This document shows, piece after piece, positions 1 through 7,375 of a stretch of 21,177 nt of DNA. Below the pieces are notes generated by a model that saw nothing but the letters and a program-made list of their open reading frames with translations, had not been told where the DNA came from and did not search any database. Each line of letters opens with the position of its first letter. The stretch's first letter is position 1. Source of the DNA: Nitrospirota bacterium (lineage in GTDB: Bacteria; Nitrospirota; Thermodesulfovibrionia; Thermodesulfovibrionales; Magnetobacteriaceae); assembly GCA_015233485.1 (NCBI GenBank), contig JADFXO010000029.1, positions 1 through 21,177 of the forward strand, given 5' to 3'. A program made the position numbers and the translations under genes.

Positions 1-60
1 ATACCGCAGAAAAAATGAAGATTATTATCACATGCGCTTTTAGACTAATTCTACAAAAAC

Positions 61-99
61 CACCCGCTCAACCATTTTATTTTGCACTTATGCCGGGTG
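61..99 (-). terminator. Possible weak terminator after hicA
   Basis: On the minus strand, just past the hicA stop, CACCCG (99-94) can pair with CGGGTG (66-61). The transcript then continues GGTTTTTG. The stem has only 6 bp and the loop is 27 nt, so it may not be functional. Bases 1-60 show no coding frame or other structure I can support. Confidence 0.25.
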
Positions 100-109
100 C
101 TTTTGACAC

Positions 110-376
110 TTAACTGCCGTTTTTAGGTTTAAGAATTTTAAGTCGTTTTAAATCTTCTTCTGTCCACATAGCTTGTATGTCTATCATAGATTTAAGTATT
201 TGAGGGGTAAAGGTTTCACCAGACCTATGATAAGAGACGGTTACTCTGCGGCCATCATGGTGCTGGTATTGTTGGTGGCTGCCGGTTTGGTTCCGTAAAT
301 AAAATCCATCTTTGAGGAGGGCATTAACCAAGTCTCTGACTTTGAGGCTCCTAAGTTGTTTATAATCAATGGGCAT
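110..376 (-). CDS. hicA: HicA family toxin (mRNA interferase)
   Basis: An 88-residue protein of the HicA family, small double-stranded-RNA-binding-fold ribonucleases that cleave mRNA when free of the HicB antitoxin. The family signature is clear: a basic alpha-beta N-terminus, then G32-S33-H34 (His34 is the expected catalytic residue), then the strand VTVSYHRSGETFTPQILKSMI. The C-terminal tail is somewhat longer than in the shortest HicA proteins. It lies 3 bp downstream of hicB (TAG-cct-ATG) with no visible Shine-Dalgarno sequence, so translation is probably coupled to hicB. The order is antitoxin first, the reverse of the E. coli hicAB arrangement but common among the short HicB forms. The toxin looks intact. 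Confidence 0.9.
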   Translation of the reverse strand: MPIDYKQLRSLKVRDLVNALLKDGFYLRNQTGSHQQYQHHDGRRVTVSYHRSGETFTPQILKSMIDIQAMWTEEDLKRLKILKPKNGS

Positions 377-379
377 AGG

Positions 380-655
380 CTATACAACAACAGCTACCCG
401 CACATCGGAAAACATTGTTACCCCGATCTCTTCACTTTCCTGGATTGTTTCGTTGTCTTCAATCATGCTTTCAACCGTCATTTCCACTACTTCGCGTATG
501 TTTTTAAGGGCTTCTTCCTGAGTATAACCCCATGTAGCGGCTCCCCTGGCGTGCAGAGCGGGACAATAGGCAAACCATCTGTCCTCATCCGGCTCTACCA
601 CGACTTTAAATGTGTATGTCTTACTATTTTTTAAATTAATCTCATGATTAGTCAT
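380..655 (-). CDS. hicB: HicB family antitoxin
   Basis: A 91-residue protein of the HicB family (UPF0150-like, partial RNase H fold). It contains the typical sequence EPDEDRWFAYCPALHARGAATWGYTQEEALKNIREVV, in which a tyrosine/glycine turn is followed by an amphipathic helix. The chain ends without a recognisable helix-turn-helix or ribbon-helix-helix domain. If it represses its own operon, it may do so through complex formation or an unrecognised DNA-binding tail. It would neutralise the HicA encoded 3 bp downstream. The ATG at 655 has no Shine-Dalgarno sequence and sits about 11 bases from a TATAAT box, so the message may be leaderless or nearly so. The start is taken as the only ATG before the conserved domain. 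Confidence 0.88.
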   Translation of the reverse strand: MTNHEINLKNSKTYTFKVVVEPDEDRWFAYCPALHARGAATWGYTQEEALKNIREVVEMTVESMIEDNETIQESEEIGVTMFSDVRVAVVV

Positions 656-665
656 AATTCTATTT

Positions 666-671
666 ATTATA
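666..671 (-). promoter_or_regulatory. -10 box (TATAAT) of the hicBA operon
   Basis: The minus strand reads TATAAT at 671-666, preceded by GG. No good -35 hexamer lies 16-18 bases upstream. The expected transcription start, about 7 bases downstream, falls at roughly 658-660, within 3-5 bases of the hicB ATG. Confidence 0.45.
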
Positions 672-692
672 CCTTAATTATTTTAGAAATTA

Positions 693-720
693 CCCTGTAT
701 TTTTAAATTTATAAACAGGG
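693..720. repeat. Inverted repeat upstream of hicBA, possible operator
   Basis: CCCTGT at 693-698 and its exact reverse complement ACAGGG at 715-720 flank a 16-base A/T-only centre. The repeat lies just upstream of the hicB -10 region, where an autoregulatory operator for a toxin-antitoxin pair could sit. It could also be a weak hairpin behind the beta-propeller gene. Apart from this repeat and the -10 box, 656-792 holds nothing I recognise. Confidence 0.4.
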
Positions 721-792
721 ACAGCACGCGCTCAGGCCAGCCGCAGTGAATCTCCACAGGTGTCGCACGAAATTAAGGATGATTAGGAGGTG

Positions 793-1821
793 TTATTTCC
801 CAACTACGACCACTACAAACGTGTCCTTAACCGGCACGGGGCGTTGTTTTTTCCCGTCAGATGACGCCGCAGCCGGAGCGAATTGCGCGGTGGGCAGATA
901 TATGTTGTGTGTCTTAGTATCAATTGCCATCGTTCGGGCGCCCTGTTGTGTGATAACTGTATCTGCCACCTCAAACTTGCCGGGTGATGATTCACGTACA
1001 ACGGTAAGCGTGCCGTCGCCATTGGCGCTGAAGGCAAGTCCGGTACCCACGTCGAAACCGTTGCCGTCTACGCCTTCGCCTATCGGCACAGACGAGGTAA
1101 CCTTGCCCGTTGTGGTGTCCAAAATAACCATTAACTTGTTGTGGCATCCCGCAAAGACATGGTGGTGCTCCGGGTCAAATCCCATCCCCGTCGGCTCTTC
1201 GCATGGGTTGAGTGCATAACGCCTAGTTACTGACAACTTCCGGCTGTCGATTTCGACGACCTCATTCGTGTCTTCAATATTCACGTAAACCTTGCCGGCA
1301 CCGTCAGCCGCGGCAAACTCCGGCTTGCCTCCAAGGGCAATCGTTGCGGCTACCTCTCCAGAGACGGCGCTAAACACAGTGGCGTCTTTACTGCGGCCAT
1401 TGAATGTGAATACCCGCTTAGTTGCCGTGTCATAGAGGATGGCGTCGGGATTTTCTCCGGTCTTAACTGTCGCTATTATTTTCAGTGTTTTCAAGTCGAA
1501 GATGGCGGCCGTGTTGCCCTTGCCGTTACTGATAAAACCGCGGTTCAGCTCCAGCGCGACGGCTATTCCATGTACGCCCGGGGTATCGGAAATATCGCCC
1601 GCCGGCTTATTTGTATCAATATCAACTACCATCACGTGAGTGCCGCGAGAGATATAGAGCCTCCGCGCCGCGCTATCCACTGTCAGATAGTCCCAGCCGC
1701 CTTCGCCGCCAAGTTGCAACTTATTGATTACATGGTAGCCCGTGTCCCCCGCCGAACTATCAGACAATAGCAGACCCATTAAAATCATCGTAAATAGTGT
1801 TTTTTTTGCGTATGTCAACAT
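793..1821 (-). CDS. Exported YncE-like beta-propeller protein
   Basis: A 342-residue protein with a signal peptide: positive residues at 6-7 (KK), hydrophobic core about 8-20, likely cleavage after the Ser-Ser-Ala near residue 24. The rest shows repeating 40-45-residue blades typical of YVTN/YncE propellers, for example WDYLTVDSAARRLYIS, GIAVALELNRGFISN, DAILYDTATKRVFTFNG and GFDVGTGLAFSANGDGTL. Such proteins are periplasmic or secreted scaffolds; their ligand cannot be told from sequence. Two cysteines, in PCEEP and AGCHNK, could pair. The start at 1821 is supported by AAGGAG about 7 bases upstream. It follows ilvD but is separated from it by a strong hairpin, so it is probably transcribed separately or by readthrough. 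The stretch just before the C-terminal strand is Ala/Ser- and Lys-rich. Confidence 0.8.
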   Translation of the reverse strand: MLTYAKKTLFTMILMGLLLSDSSAGDTGYHVINKLQLGGEGGWDYLTVDSAARRLYISRGTHVMVVDIDTNKPAGDISDTPGVHGIAVALELNRGFISNGKGNTAAIFDLKTLKIIATVKTGENPDAILYDTATKRVFTFNGRSKDATVFSAVSGEVAATIALGGKPEFAAADGAGKVYVNIEDTNEVVEIDSRKLSVTRRYALNPCEEPTGMGFDPEHHHVFAGCHNKLMVILDTTTGKVTSSVPIGEGVDGNGFDVGTGLAFSANGDGTLTVVRESSPGKFEVADTVITQQGARTMAIDTKTHNIYLPTAQFAPAAASSDGKKQRPVPVKDTFVVVVVGK

Positions 1822-1858
1822 GTTTGTCTCCTTTTTGGGCAGGGGAAGGATTAAAGAC

Positions 1859-1878
1859 GAAGGGGGGTAACCCCCTTC
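1859..1878 (-). terminator. Perfect 8-bp hairpin after ilvD, probable terminator
   Basis: GAAGGGGG (1859-1866) and CCCCCTTC (1871-1878) pair perfectly around a 4-base loop (GTAA on the plus strand, TTAC on the minus). It begins about 18 bases past the ilvD stop. The T-richness after the stem on the minus strand is modest (GTCTTTAATCCTT), so termination may be partial. It leaves the beta-propeller Shine-Dalgarno sequence free. Confidence 0.6.
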
Positions 1879-1896
1879 ACCCGTACTTACGAATAA

Positions 1897-3561
1897 TTAC
1901 TCCCCAAAGGTCTTCATTATCGCGCCCGTGCCCGCCGATGTAACCATTTGTGCGTATCTGGACAAGTAGCCGGTCGTTATCTTGGGCTTAATAGGCTTCC
2001 ACACCTTAAACCGCTGCTTGATTTCCTCATCGGAAATCAGCATGTCGAGGCGCCTTTCGTGTATATCTATTCTGATTTTGTCGCCGTCTCTGATTATTGC
2101 TATCGGGCCACCTTCCATCGCCTCAGGCGATACATGGCCTATGCACGGGCCGCGCGTGCCGCCGGAGAATCGCCCGTCGGTTATCAGGGCCACCGATTCA
2201 TTCAGCCCCATGCCGGCTATTGCCGCCGTTGACGTGAGCATTTCCCTCATGCCGGGGCCGCCTTTTGGGCCTTCATATCTTATCACCACTACATCGCCGG
2301 GTTGTATTTTGCCATCCAGTATTACCTTTATTGCGTCGTCCTCAGAGTCAAACACGCGTGCCGCGCCTTCAAACACCATCATCTTCTCTATCACCGCCGA
2401 CTGTTTCACTACGGCGCCGCCCGGGGCAAGCGTGCCCTTCATTATAGCTATGCCGCCTTGCGGGTGGTATGCCTTGTCTATGGGTACGATAACGTCCTCA
2501 TCTTCAATGGACGCGTCTTCTACTATTTCAAACACCTTACGGCCAGATACGGTTATATTGTCCTGCATGAGGTGTGAGAGCCTTTTTTGCACCGCGGGGA
2601 TGCCGCCGGCGTAGTGCAGGTCTTCAAGATAGTGCTGCCCGCCGGGCAGCATGTTGGCTATATGCGGCGTGGTCTTGCTCAACGTGTCAAATACCTCTAT
2701 GGGAAGTTTTACGCCCGCTTCATGGGCTATCGCCGGTATATGCAGCACCGTGTTGGTGGAACCTCCCAGAGCGGTGTCAACACGTATGGCGTTTTCAAAG
2801 GCCTTTTTCGTCATTATCTTTCTGGGTGTTATCCCCTTTTTTACCAGCTCGATTATCCTTCGGCCGCTCTCAAAGGCGATCCTCTTTTTCTCCGACGATA
2901 CGGCAAGGGCAGAGGCGCAGTACGGCAGGGACATCCCTATGGACTCCGTCACGCAGGCCATTGTGTTGGCCGTGTACATGCCCTGGCACGAACCCGCCCC
3001 CGGGCAGGCACACATCTCAAGCGCTTCAAGTTCTTTGTCCCCTATGAGGCCCTGTCTGTGTCTCGCAACCGCCTCAAACGTGTCATTAACCAGCGACAGG
3101 CGCTTTCCTTTCAGGTAGCCGGAGTGCATCGGCCCGGCCGTTACTATTATGGATGGAATATTTACCCGCGCCGCCGCCATCAGCATCGCGGGGGTTATCT
3201 TGTCGCAGTTAGTCAATAATACCAGCGCGTCAAACTGATGCGCGTTTGCTATTGCCTCTACCATGTCAGCTATCAGTTCTCTTGATGGAAGCGAATAGTG
3301 CATCCCGCTGTGTCCCATAGCTATCCCGTCGCATATGCCGGGCACACCAAAGAAAAACGGATATCCCCCGCCAGTATGAACCCCTTTCTCTATAAAACGC
3401 TCCAGCTCCCTCATCCCCACATGCCCTGGGATTACGTCGGTAAAACTGCTTGCAACGCCTATGAAGGGTTTATTCATTTCAGACTTAGGGATGCCCGTTG
3501 CATAGAGCAGCGCCCTGTGCGGGGCCCTGTCCACGCCTTTTTTTATCTTATCGCTTCGCAT
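1897..3561 (-). CDS. ilvD: Dihydroxy-acid dehydratase
   Basis: IlvD dehydrates 2,3-dihydroxy-isovalerate and 2,3-dihydroxy-3-methylvalerate to the 2-keto acids, the penultimate step of valine and isoleucine synthesis, in the cytoplasm. The 554 residues match the usual family length. Visible motifs are the iron-sulfur ligands Cys77 (PGICDGIAMGH), Cys119 (TNCDKITPAMLMAA, followed by the metal/lysine region) and Cys192 (GAGSCQGMYTANTM), plus the C-terminal signature ALITDGRFSGGTRGPCIGHVSPEA. The ATG at 3561 has GAAGGAGA upstream, and a TATAAT sits at 3594-3589. It stands alone, without ilvB, ilvC, ilvN or leu genes in the window. It follows the ydcH-like gene by 46 bp, so it may be read either from the heme block or from its own promoter. 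Confidence 0.97.
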   Translation of the reverse strand: MRSDKIKKGVDRAPHRALLYATGIPKSEMNKPFIGVASSFTDVIPGHVGMRELERFIEKGVHTGGGYPFFFGVPGICDGIAMGHSGMHYSLPSRELIADMVEAIANAHQFDALVLLTNCDKITPAMLMAAARVNIPSIIVTAGPMHSGYLKGKRLSLVNDTFEAVARHRQGLIGDKELEALEMCACPGAGSCQGMYTANTMACVTESIGMSLPYCASALAVSSEKKRIAFESGRRIIELVKKGITPRKIMTKKAFENAIRVDTALGGSTNTVLHIPAIAHEAGVKLPIEVFDTLSKTTPHIANMLPGGQHYLEDLHYAGGIPAVQKRLSHLMQDNITVSGRKVFEIVEDASIEDEDVIVPIDKAYHPQGGIAIMKGTLAPGGAVVKQSAVIEKMMVFEGAARVFDSEDDAIKVILDGKIQPGDVVVIRYEGPKGGPGMREMLTSTAAIAGMGLNESVALITDGRFSGGTRGPCIGHVSPEAMEGGPIAIIRDGDKIRIDIHERRLDMLISDEEIKQRFKVWKPIKPKITTGYLSRYAQMVTSAGTGAIMKTFGE

Positions 3562-3588
3562 TATCTCGTGTCTCCTTCAATGTTTCAT

Positions 3589-3594
3589 ATTATA
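3589..3594 (-). promoter_or_regulatory. Possible -10 box for ilvD
   Basis: The minus strand has a perfect TATAAT at 3594-3589, inside the short gap between the ydcH-like gene and ilvD. The expected transcription start would be just upstream of the GAAGGAGA ribosome-binding site. No convincing -35 element is visible, so this is tentative. Confidence 0.35.
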
Positions 3595-3607
3595 TCGGCG
3601 TTCCAGA

Positions 3608-3832
3608 CTAATTCTCCGAGCGCTTATAGTCCCTTATCATCTGTGCTATCCTGTCCTTTTTGTAGAGTTTTGTCTTTTGCAGTTCCTTTCTTTTGATATC
3701 CTCTTCGGTCGTCAGGAATCTCTTCTTGTCAAACTCGTCTATCTGTGTGTCGAGATGCCTGTGGTCTTCCTCCAGCTGTTTGAATAACTCATTTTGCTGC
3801 CTCAGGTGCTCAATGATTTCCGCTTCCGTCAT
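3608..3832 (-). CDS. YdcH/DUF465 family small coiled-coil protein
   Basis: A 74-residue, charged, helical protein resembling the YdcH/DUF465 family, whose function is unknown. It has the family pattern in which a hydrophobic residue and a Leu-x-x-x-His-x-x-Leu-Asp segment (FKQLEEDHRHLDTQI) is followed by a turn and a second lysine-rich helix (KRKELQKTKLYKKDRIAQMI). Two antiparallel helices or a coiled coil are expected. There is no signal peptide or cysteine. The start at 3832 is well supported by AAGGAGG 5 bases upstream. It lies 69 bp after hemG, and the gap holds a perfect 6-bp hairpin. Confidence 0.75.
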   Translation of the reverse strand: MTEAEIIEHLRQQNELFKQLEEDHRHLDTQIDEFDKKRFLTTEEDIKRKELQKTKLYKKDRIAQMIRDYKRSEN

Positions 3833-3860
3833 TATGGCCTCCTTAACGTAACGTATTAGC

Positions 3861-3875
3861 AGGGCCGCTGGCCCT
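3861..3875. repeat. Perfect hairpin between hemG and the ydcH-like gene
   Basis: AGGGCC (3861-3866) and GGCCCT (3870-3875) pair around a 3-base loop, between the hemG stop and the ribosome-binding site of the next gene. No T-run follows on the minus strand, so it is not a standard intrinsic terminator. It may protect or process the message. Confidence 0.4.
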
Positions 3876-3901
3876 CATGATTTATATCTCATCCCTTACC
3901 G

Positions 3902-5278
3902 TCATAAACGGTTTTTCCCCATTATTGAGCTGCCAAGAGAGTATGCCAGAGAGTATGATTGTTCGATGCAGTCGTTTACGCTTATTCCTGTGTATGAGTT
4001 TCCGTGGAGGTAGAGTCCGTCGTGTGCCTTGAGCGATTCACTAATACTGCCTAAAAGGGCGGCGTGCCCTTTGTTGTACTGTGGTATGGCCTTCTCGTGT
4101 CTGAATATTTTTACCATTTCTGGCGTCCCATTTATTTTTATTATATCAGAAAGTTCGGAAAATACGGTATCAATTATTTTTTCGCCGTCGAGGGCTGCGA
4201 TTGCACCCGCCCTTGCCCCTCCAAGCATTGTGCGAAAGAGCATATACCCCTCTGGCGCCCTGCCGGCAAAGGTGCTTGAGTCACAGAGTGTCCCAAGAAT
4301 TTTCCTGCCCTCTTTGTACGGGATAAGAAAACCAAACCCGTCGAAGTTACTCTTTACCGCCTCCCGCTTAAATGCCATTGATACGACCGTTACGTATGGA
4401 TACGGGATTTCGGCAAGCTGCCGGGAGAGACTCTTATCAAGGCCATATAATATGTCCTTTGCGGCGTGTGCCGGGGCGGCAAGTACCACGATGTCCGCCT
4501 CTTCAGGCGGGGCGTCTTTAAAATGGATATGATACTTATCTGCTGTCTTTTCTATCGCGGTAACGCGCCGGTTGTTGACAAGGGCACTGCCGAGTTTTGC
4601 GGCGAGGGTGTCGATTAATGTTCCCATCCCGTCCTGAAACGAGGTCAGGACGCCGCCTGGACCGGCCGATACGTTTTTGCCCGTCTTCCTTGCCGCCCAT
4701 TTCATCCTGAGCATTCCAACTATCAGGCCTCCATATTTGGCCTCAAGGTTATATATCTTAGGGAAACACGATTTTAACGACAGCAGTGTCGAATCCCCCG
4801 CGTAGATGCCCGACGCCATCGGGTCTATCAGCGTCTCATATGCCTCGCGCCCAAGGCGTCTGATGGCAAACTCAGAAAGTGTCTCATCAGTGTTGGACGA
4901 GTGTGGCGCTATGGTTTCGAGGACTATCCTCACCCGGCCGCGAACGCTGAGCAAGCCGGACTGAAAAAAATCTAATATACCTTCCGGTATGCGATTAAGC
5001 CTGCCCTTAGAGTACACATATCTGATTCTTGCCTTGTCGCTGCTTCTGAGTGGCATGAGGCCGAGGCGTGCCGCAAGCTCAAGGGTCTTGGGCCTGTTAT
5101 TGAGAAAGCCGTTTACACCGCCCTCAAGCAGAAAGCCATTGTGCCTTTCAGTCCAAATCTTACCACCCGGGCGCGGCAACTCCTCATATATCGTCAAATC
5201 GGCGCCGGGGCATTCCTCTCTTAGTAAATATGCGAGGGCAAGCCCTGAGATACCCCCGCCTATTATGGCTGTCTTCAT
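3902..5278 (-). CDS. hemG: HemY-type protoporphyrinogen/coproporphyrinogen oxidase
   Basis: A 458-residue FAD flavoprotein of the HemG/HemY (PPO or CgoX) superfamily, which removes six electrons from the porphyrinogen ring. The N-terminus has the Rossmann motif GGGISG (7-12), the ribose-binding Glu at about 32 and PGGKI (37-41). The C-terminal FAD motif is GLYLHGNSYTGISVNDCIE (about 421-439). The usual GPxSF-like stretch after the FAD fold is replaced by LEGGVNGFL (51-59). It lies 36 bp after hemH. Sequence alone does not tell whether the substrate is protoporphyrinogen IX or coproporphyrinogen III. The context (hemE and hemH, but no hemF or hemN nearby, and an AhbD-like enzyme) makes the CgoX-type activity worth considering. 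hemG is used here in the broad sense of the HemY type; hemY or cgoX are alternative symbols. Confidence 0.88.
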   Translation of the reverse strand: MKTAIIGGGISGLALAYLLREECPGADLTIYEELPRPGGKIWTERHNGFLLEGGVNGFLNNRPKTLELAARLGLMPLRSSDKARIRYVYSKGRLNRIPEGILDFFQSGLLSVRGRVRIVLETIAPHSSNTDETLSEFAIRRLGREAYETLIDPMASGIYAGDSTLLSLKSCFPKIYNLEAKYGGLIVGMLRMKWAARKTGKNVSAGPGGVLTSFQDGMGTLIDTLAAKLGSALVNNRRVTAIEKTADKYHIHFKDAPPEEADIVVLAAPAHAAKDILYGLDKSLSRQLAEIPYPYVTVVSMAFKREAVKSNFDGFGFLIPYKEGRKILGTLCDSSTFAGRAPEGYMLFRTMLGGARAGAIAALDGEKIIDTVFSELSDIIKINGTPEMVKIFRHEKAIPQYNKGHAALLGSISESLKAHDGLYLHGNSYTGISVNDCIEQSYSLAYSLGSSIMGKNRL

Positions 5279-5314
5279 GTTCCGCCCCTCTCTTGCCGTG
5301 CTACCGGCCGCTTG

Positions 5315-6280
5315 TTATTTAAGTGCGTCAAGTATGAGAGTTTTTAGTGCCTGTATAAATACAGGGTGCGTGTTTAACGCACTGACCCTCTTTAGGATTA
5401 TACCATGTTTTAATGCAAAATCCCTATAAAAAATATCTATCTCATATAAAGTTTCTATGTGGTCTGAGACAAAGCTTATAGGAACCACGAGGACGTCCTT
5501 TATGCTGGAGGCGGAGAGTTTTATAATCGTATTTTCTGTTGAGGGTTGAAGCCATTTTACCGGGCCGCTCCTGCTCTGGTATGAGAGATGGACTTCATAG
5601 CCTTTGAGTGCCGGCATGAGGGCGGCGATAGTCCTGTTTATCTCTGCAACGTATGGGTCGCCCTGTGTAATAAAATACTCTGGCAGGGCGTGGGCGCTGA
5701 AGATTATATGGGGGCGTCTGCCTCCAAACCCCGCAATCCCCTCGTTGATAAGCTCAGTAAGGGCAGCGATGTAGAGGGGGTTATCAGGCCACGACCTTAT
5801 GTACCGGCACCGTGCGGGATATTTTTTCTTTGACAACACGCGCTCAAGTTCGGCAAACGAAGAGCCGGTTGTGGCAAGGCTGTAATGGGGATAGAGTCCT
5901 ACCGCGACGAATTCTCTTATACCGGCGCCATAGGCCGTTTTCACCGCGTCTTCAATATATGGGCGCCAGTATCTCATGCCGGTAAATACGGCAAATGGCG
6001 GTTTTCCTTCCGGGCTGCCTTCGTTTAGAGATATGGAGAGGGCTTCTGCCTGCGCGGTGGTGATGCGCACAAGGGGCGACCTGCCGCCTATTTGGGCGTA
6101 CATCGCGCGGCTCTTCTTTGCCCTTGTTGCGGCAATCAGGGCGGCTATCGGCCTTTGCATAAACGGAGGGCCGAGCTTGATTATCAGCCTGTCTGAAAAC
6201 AAGTTATAAAGAAACGGCCGCACTGCCTCAAGCGAATCAGGGCCGCCGAGGTTTAATAGTAAGACGCCGATTGTCTCCAT
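5315..6280 (-). CDS. hemH: Ferrochelatase (proto- or coproporphyrin)
   Basis: A 321-residue ferrochelatase that inserts Fe2+ into a porphyrin. The N-terminus IGVLLLNLGGPDSLEAVRPFL is diagnostic. The catalytic histidine is in FSAHALP (His197), and the metal/porphyrin-site glutamate is in SDHIETLYEID (Glu276). SYQSRSGPVKWLQPST (233-248) is also conserved. No C-terminal cysteine cluster or membrane tail is present, and the length fits the short soluble bacterial type. It sits between hemE (72 bp, with a REP-like palindrome) and hemG. The ribosome-binding site upstream of 6280 is weak (GGTGGAAAG). It would act as CpfC if the pathway runs through coproporphyrin III. Confidence 0.93.
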   Translation of the reverse strand: METIGVLLLNLGGPDSLEAVRPFLYNLFSDRLIIKLGPPFMQRPIAALIAATRAKKSRAMYAQIGGRSPLVRITTAQAEALSISLNEGSPEGKPPFAVFTGMRYWRPYIEDAVKTAYGAGIREFVAVGLYPHYSLATTGSSFAELERVLSKKKYPARCRYIRSWPDNPLYIAALTELINEGIAGFGGRRPHIIFSAHALPEYFITQGDPYVAEINRTIAALMPALKGYEVHLSYQSRSGPVKWLQPSTENTIIKLSASSIKDVLVVPISFVSDHIETLYEIDIFYRDFALKHGIILKRVSALNTHPVFIQALKTLILDALK

Positions 6281-6306
6281 GTCTTTCCACCCTGTCCACG
6301 TTTATC

Positions 6307-6326
6307 ATTCCTGCGAAAGCAGGAAT
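6307..6326. repeat. REP-like palindrome between hemE and hemH
   Basis: ATTCCTGC (6307-6314) and GCAGGAAT (6319-6326) pair perfectly around a GAAA tetraloop, and TCCAG follows. The sequence resembles the widespread intergenic palindromes of the ATTCCxGCGAAAGCxGGAAT type, which are related in shape to the Neisseria dRS3 element (ATTCCC-N8-GGGAAT). It could stabilise the upstream message or lower hemH/hemG expression relative to hemE. Confidence 0.65.
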
Positions 6327-6352
6327 CCAGAAATATCAAGCATGGGCTTTTT

Positions 6353-7375
6353 TTAAATATAACCGGCATCGTGTACGATTTTAACCAATGTCTTTACGTT
6401 TTCCGGAGGTGTTTCCGGAAGGATGCCGTGGCCGAGGTTGAATATATGTGCCCTTGCCCCTTTTGCCTTCCGAATAATATCTACCACCATTTCTTTTATA
6501 TGGTTTTTCGTTGAGAAAAGTACGCACGGGTCAAGATTGCCTTGCACGGTGAGTTTTTTACCCATCTTTTTAACTGCCTCTGCCATGTCTATTCTCCAGT
6601 CCACACCCATTACGTCGGCACCTGCGCGCGCTGCAATGTCAAGGACTCCGGCGCAGTCGTTTACGAAATATATGACTGGAACACCAAGGGGTTTTAATGC
6701 CTCAATTGCCTTTTTCGCATAGGGAAACGCGGCCACCTCGTAGTCCGACGGTGAAAGCGCCCCCGCCCATGAGTCAAATAGTTGTACGGCCTGCGCACCG
6801 GCCTTTATCTGGGCAGAGAGGTACGCGATAGTGGTCTCAGTTATTTTATCCATCAGCGATGTAAAAAGCTGGGGGTCGTTGTATATGATTCGTTTGGTTT
6901 TGAGGAAGTTTTTCGAGCTGCCCCCTTCAATCATGTATGTGGCCGCTGTGAATGGGGCACCTGAGAAACCAATCAGCGGGACTTTCAATCCCTTGCGAAG
7001 TATCTTTATAGTCTCAAGCACATAGGGGACATCCTCATCGGGATTTATGACCTTTAATTTGTCGACATTTTGTTGGATTCTGATGGGATTGCTGAATTTT
7101 GGGCCTTTCTTTTCATAGAACTTTAGTTTAAGCCCCATTTTCTCTATGGGTATCAGGATGTCCGAAAATAGTATCGCCGCATCGACGCCGAGTATGTCAA
7201 CCGGCTGTGTGGTAACCTCCGCCGCCAGCTCAGGGGTCTTGCAGAGGGTCAGAAAATCCACCTTCTCGCGAATCTTGCGATACTCAGGCAGATAGCGTCC
7301 CGCCTGCCGCATAATCCACACAGGCGTATAGTCCATTTCTTTCCCCATGCAGGCCCTTAAAAACGTGTTATTCAT
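6353..7375 (-). CDS. hemE: Uroporphyrinogen III decarboxylase
   Basis: A 340-residue HemE that decarboxylates the four acetate side chains of uroporphyrinogen III to give coproporphyrinogen III. Signatures are PVWIMRQAGRYLPEYR (Arg23 and Arg27 bind substrate carboxylates), the catalytic Asp in AILFSDIL (Asp72), GFSGAPFTAATYMIEGG and the C-terminal NLGHGILPETPPENV. The frame is open upstream to 7483, but I place the start at the ATG at 7375. AAGGAGG lies 11 bases before it, and the 36 extra residues have no counterpart in the family. This gives an 8-bp overlap with the stop of the ahbD-like gene and so tight translational coupling. It is the first committed non-siroheme step in the block. Confidence 0.95.
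   Translation of the reverse strand: MNNTFLRACMGKEMDYTPVWIMRQAGRYLPEYRKIREKVDFLTLCKTPELAAEVTTQPVDILGVDAAILFSDILIPIEKMGLKLKFYEKKGPKFSNPIRIQQNVDKLKVINPDEDVPYVLETIKILRKGLKVPLIGFSGAPFTAATYMIEGGSSKNFLKTKRIIYNDPQLFTSLMDKITETTIAYLSAQIKAGAQAVQLFDSWAGALSPSDYEVAAFPYAKKAIEALKPLGVPVIYFVNDCAGVLDIAARAGADVMGVDWRIDMAEAVKKMGKKLTVQGNLDPCVLFSTKNHIKEMVVDIIRKAKGARAHIFNLGHGILPETPPENVKTLVKIVHDAGYI

Noticed and set aside
1982..2614. 210-codon plus-strand frame opposite ilvD
   Set aside because: It is the complement of a conserved gene, of low-complexity Ser/Pro/Ile-rich composition with no start signals. The same holds for the other long antisense frames over ilvD, mod and hflX.
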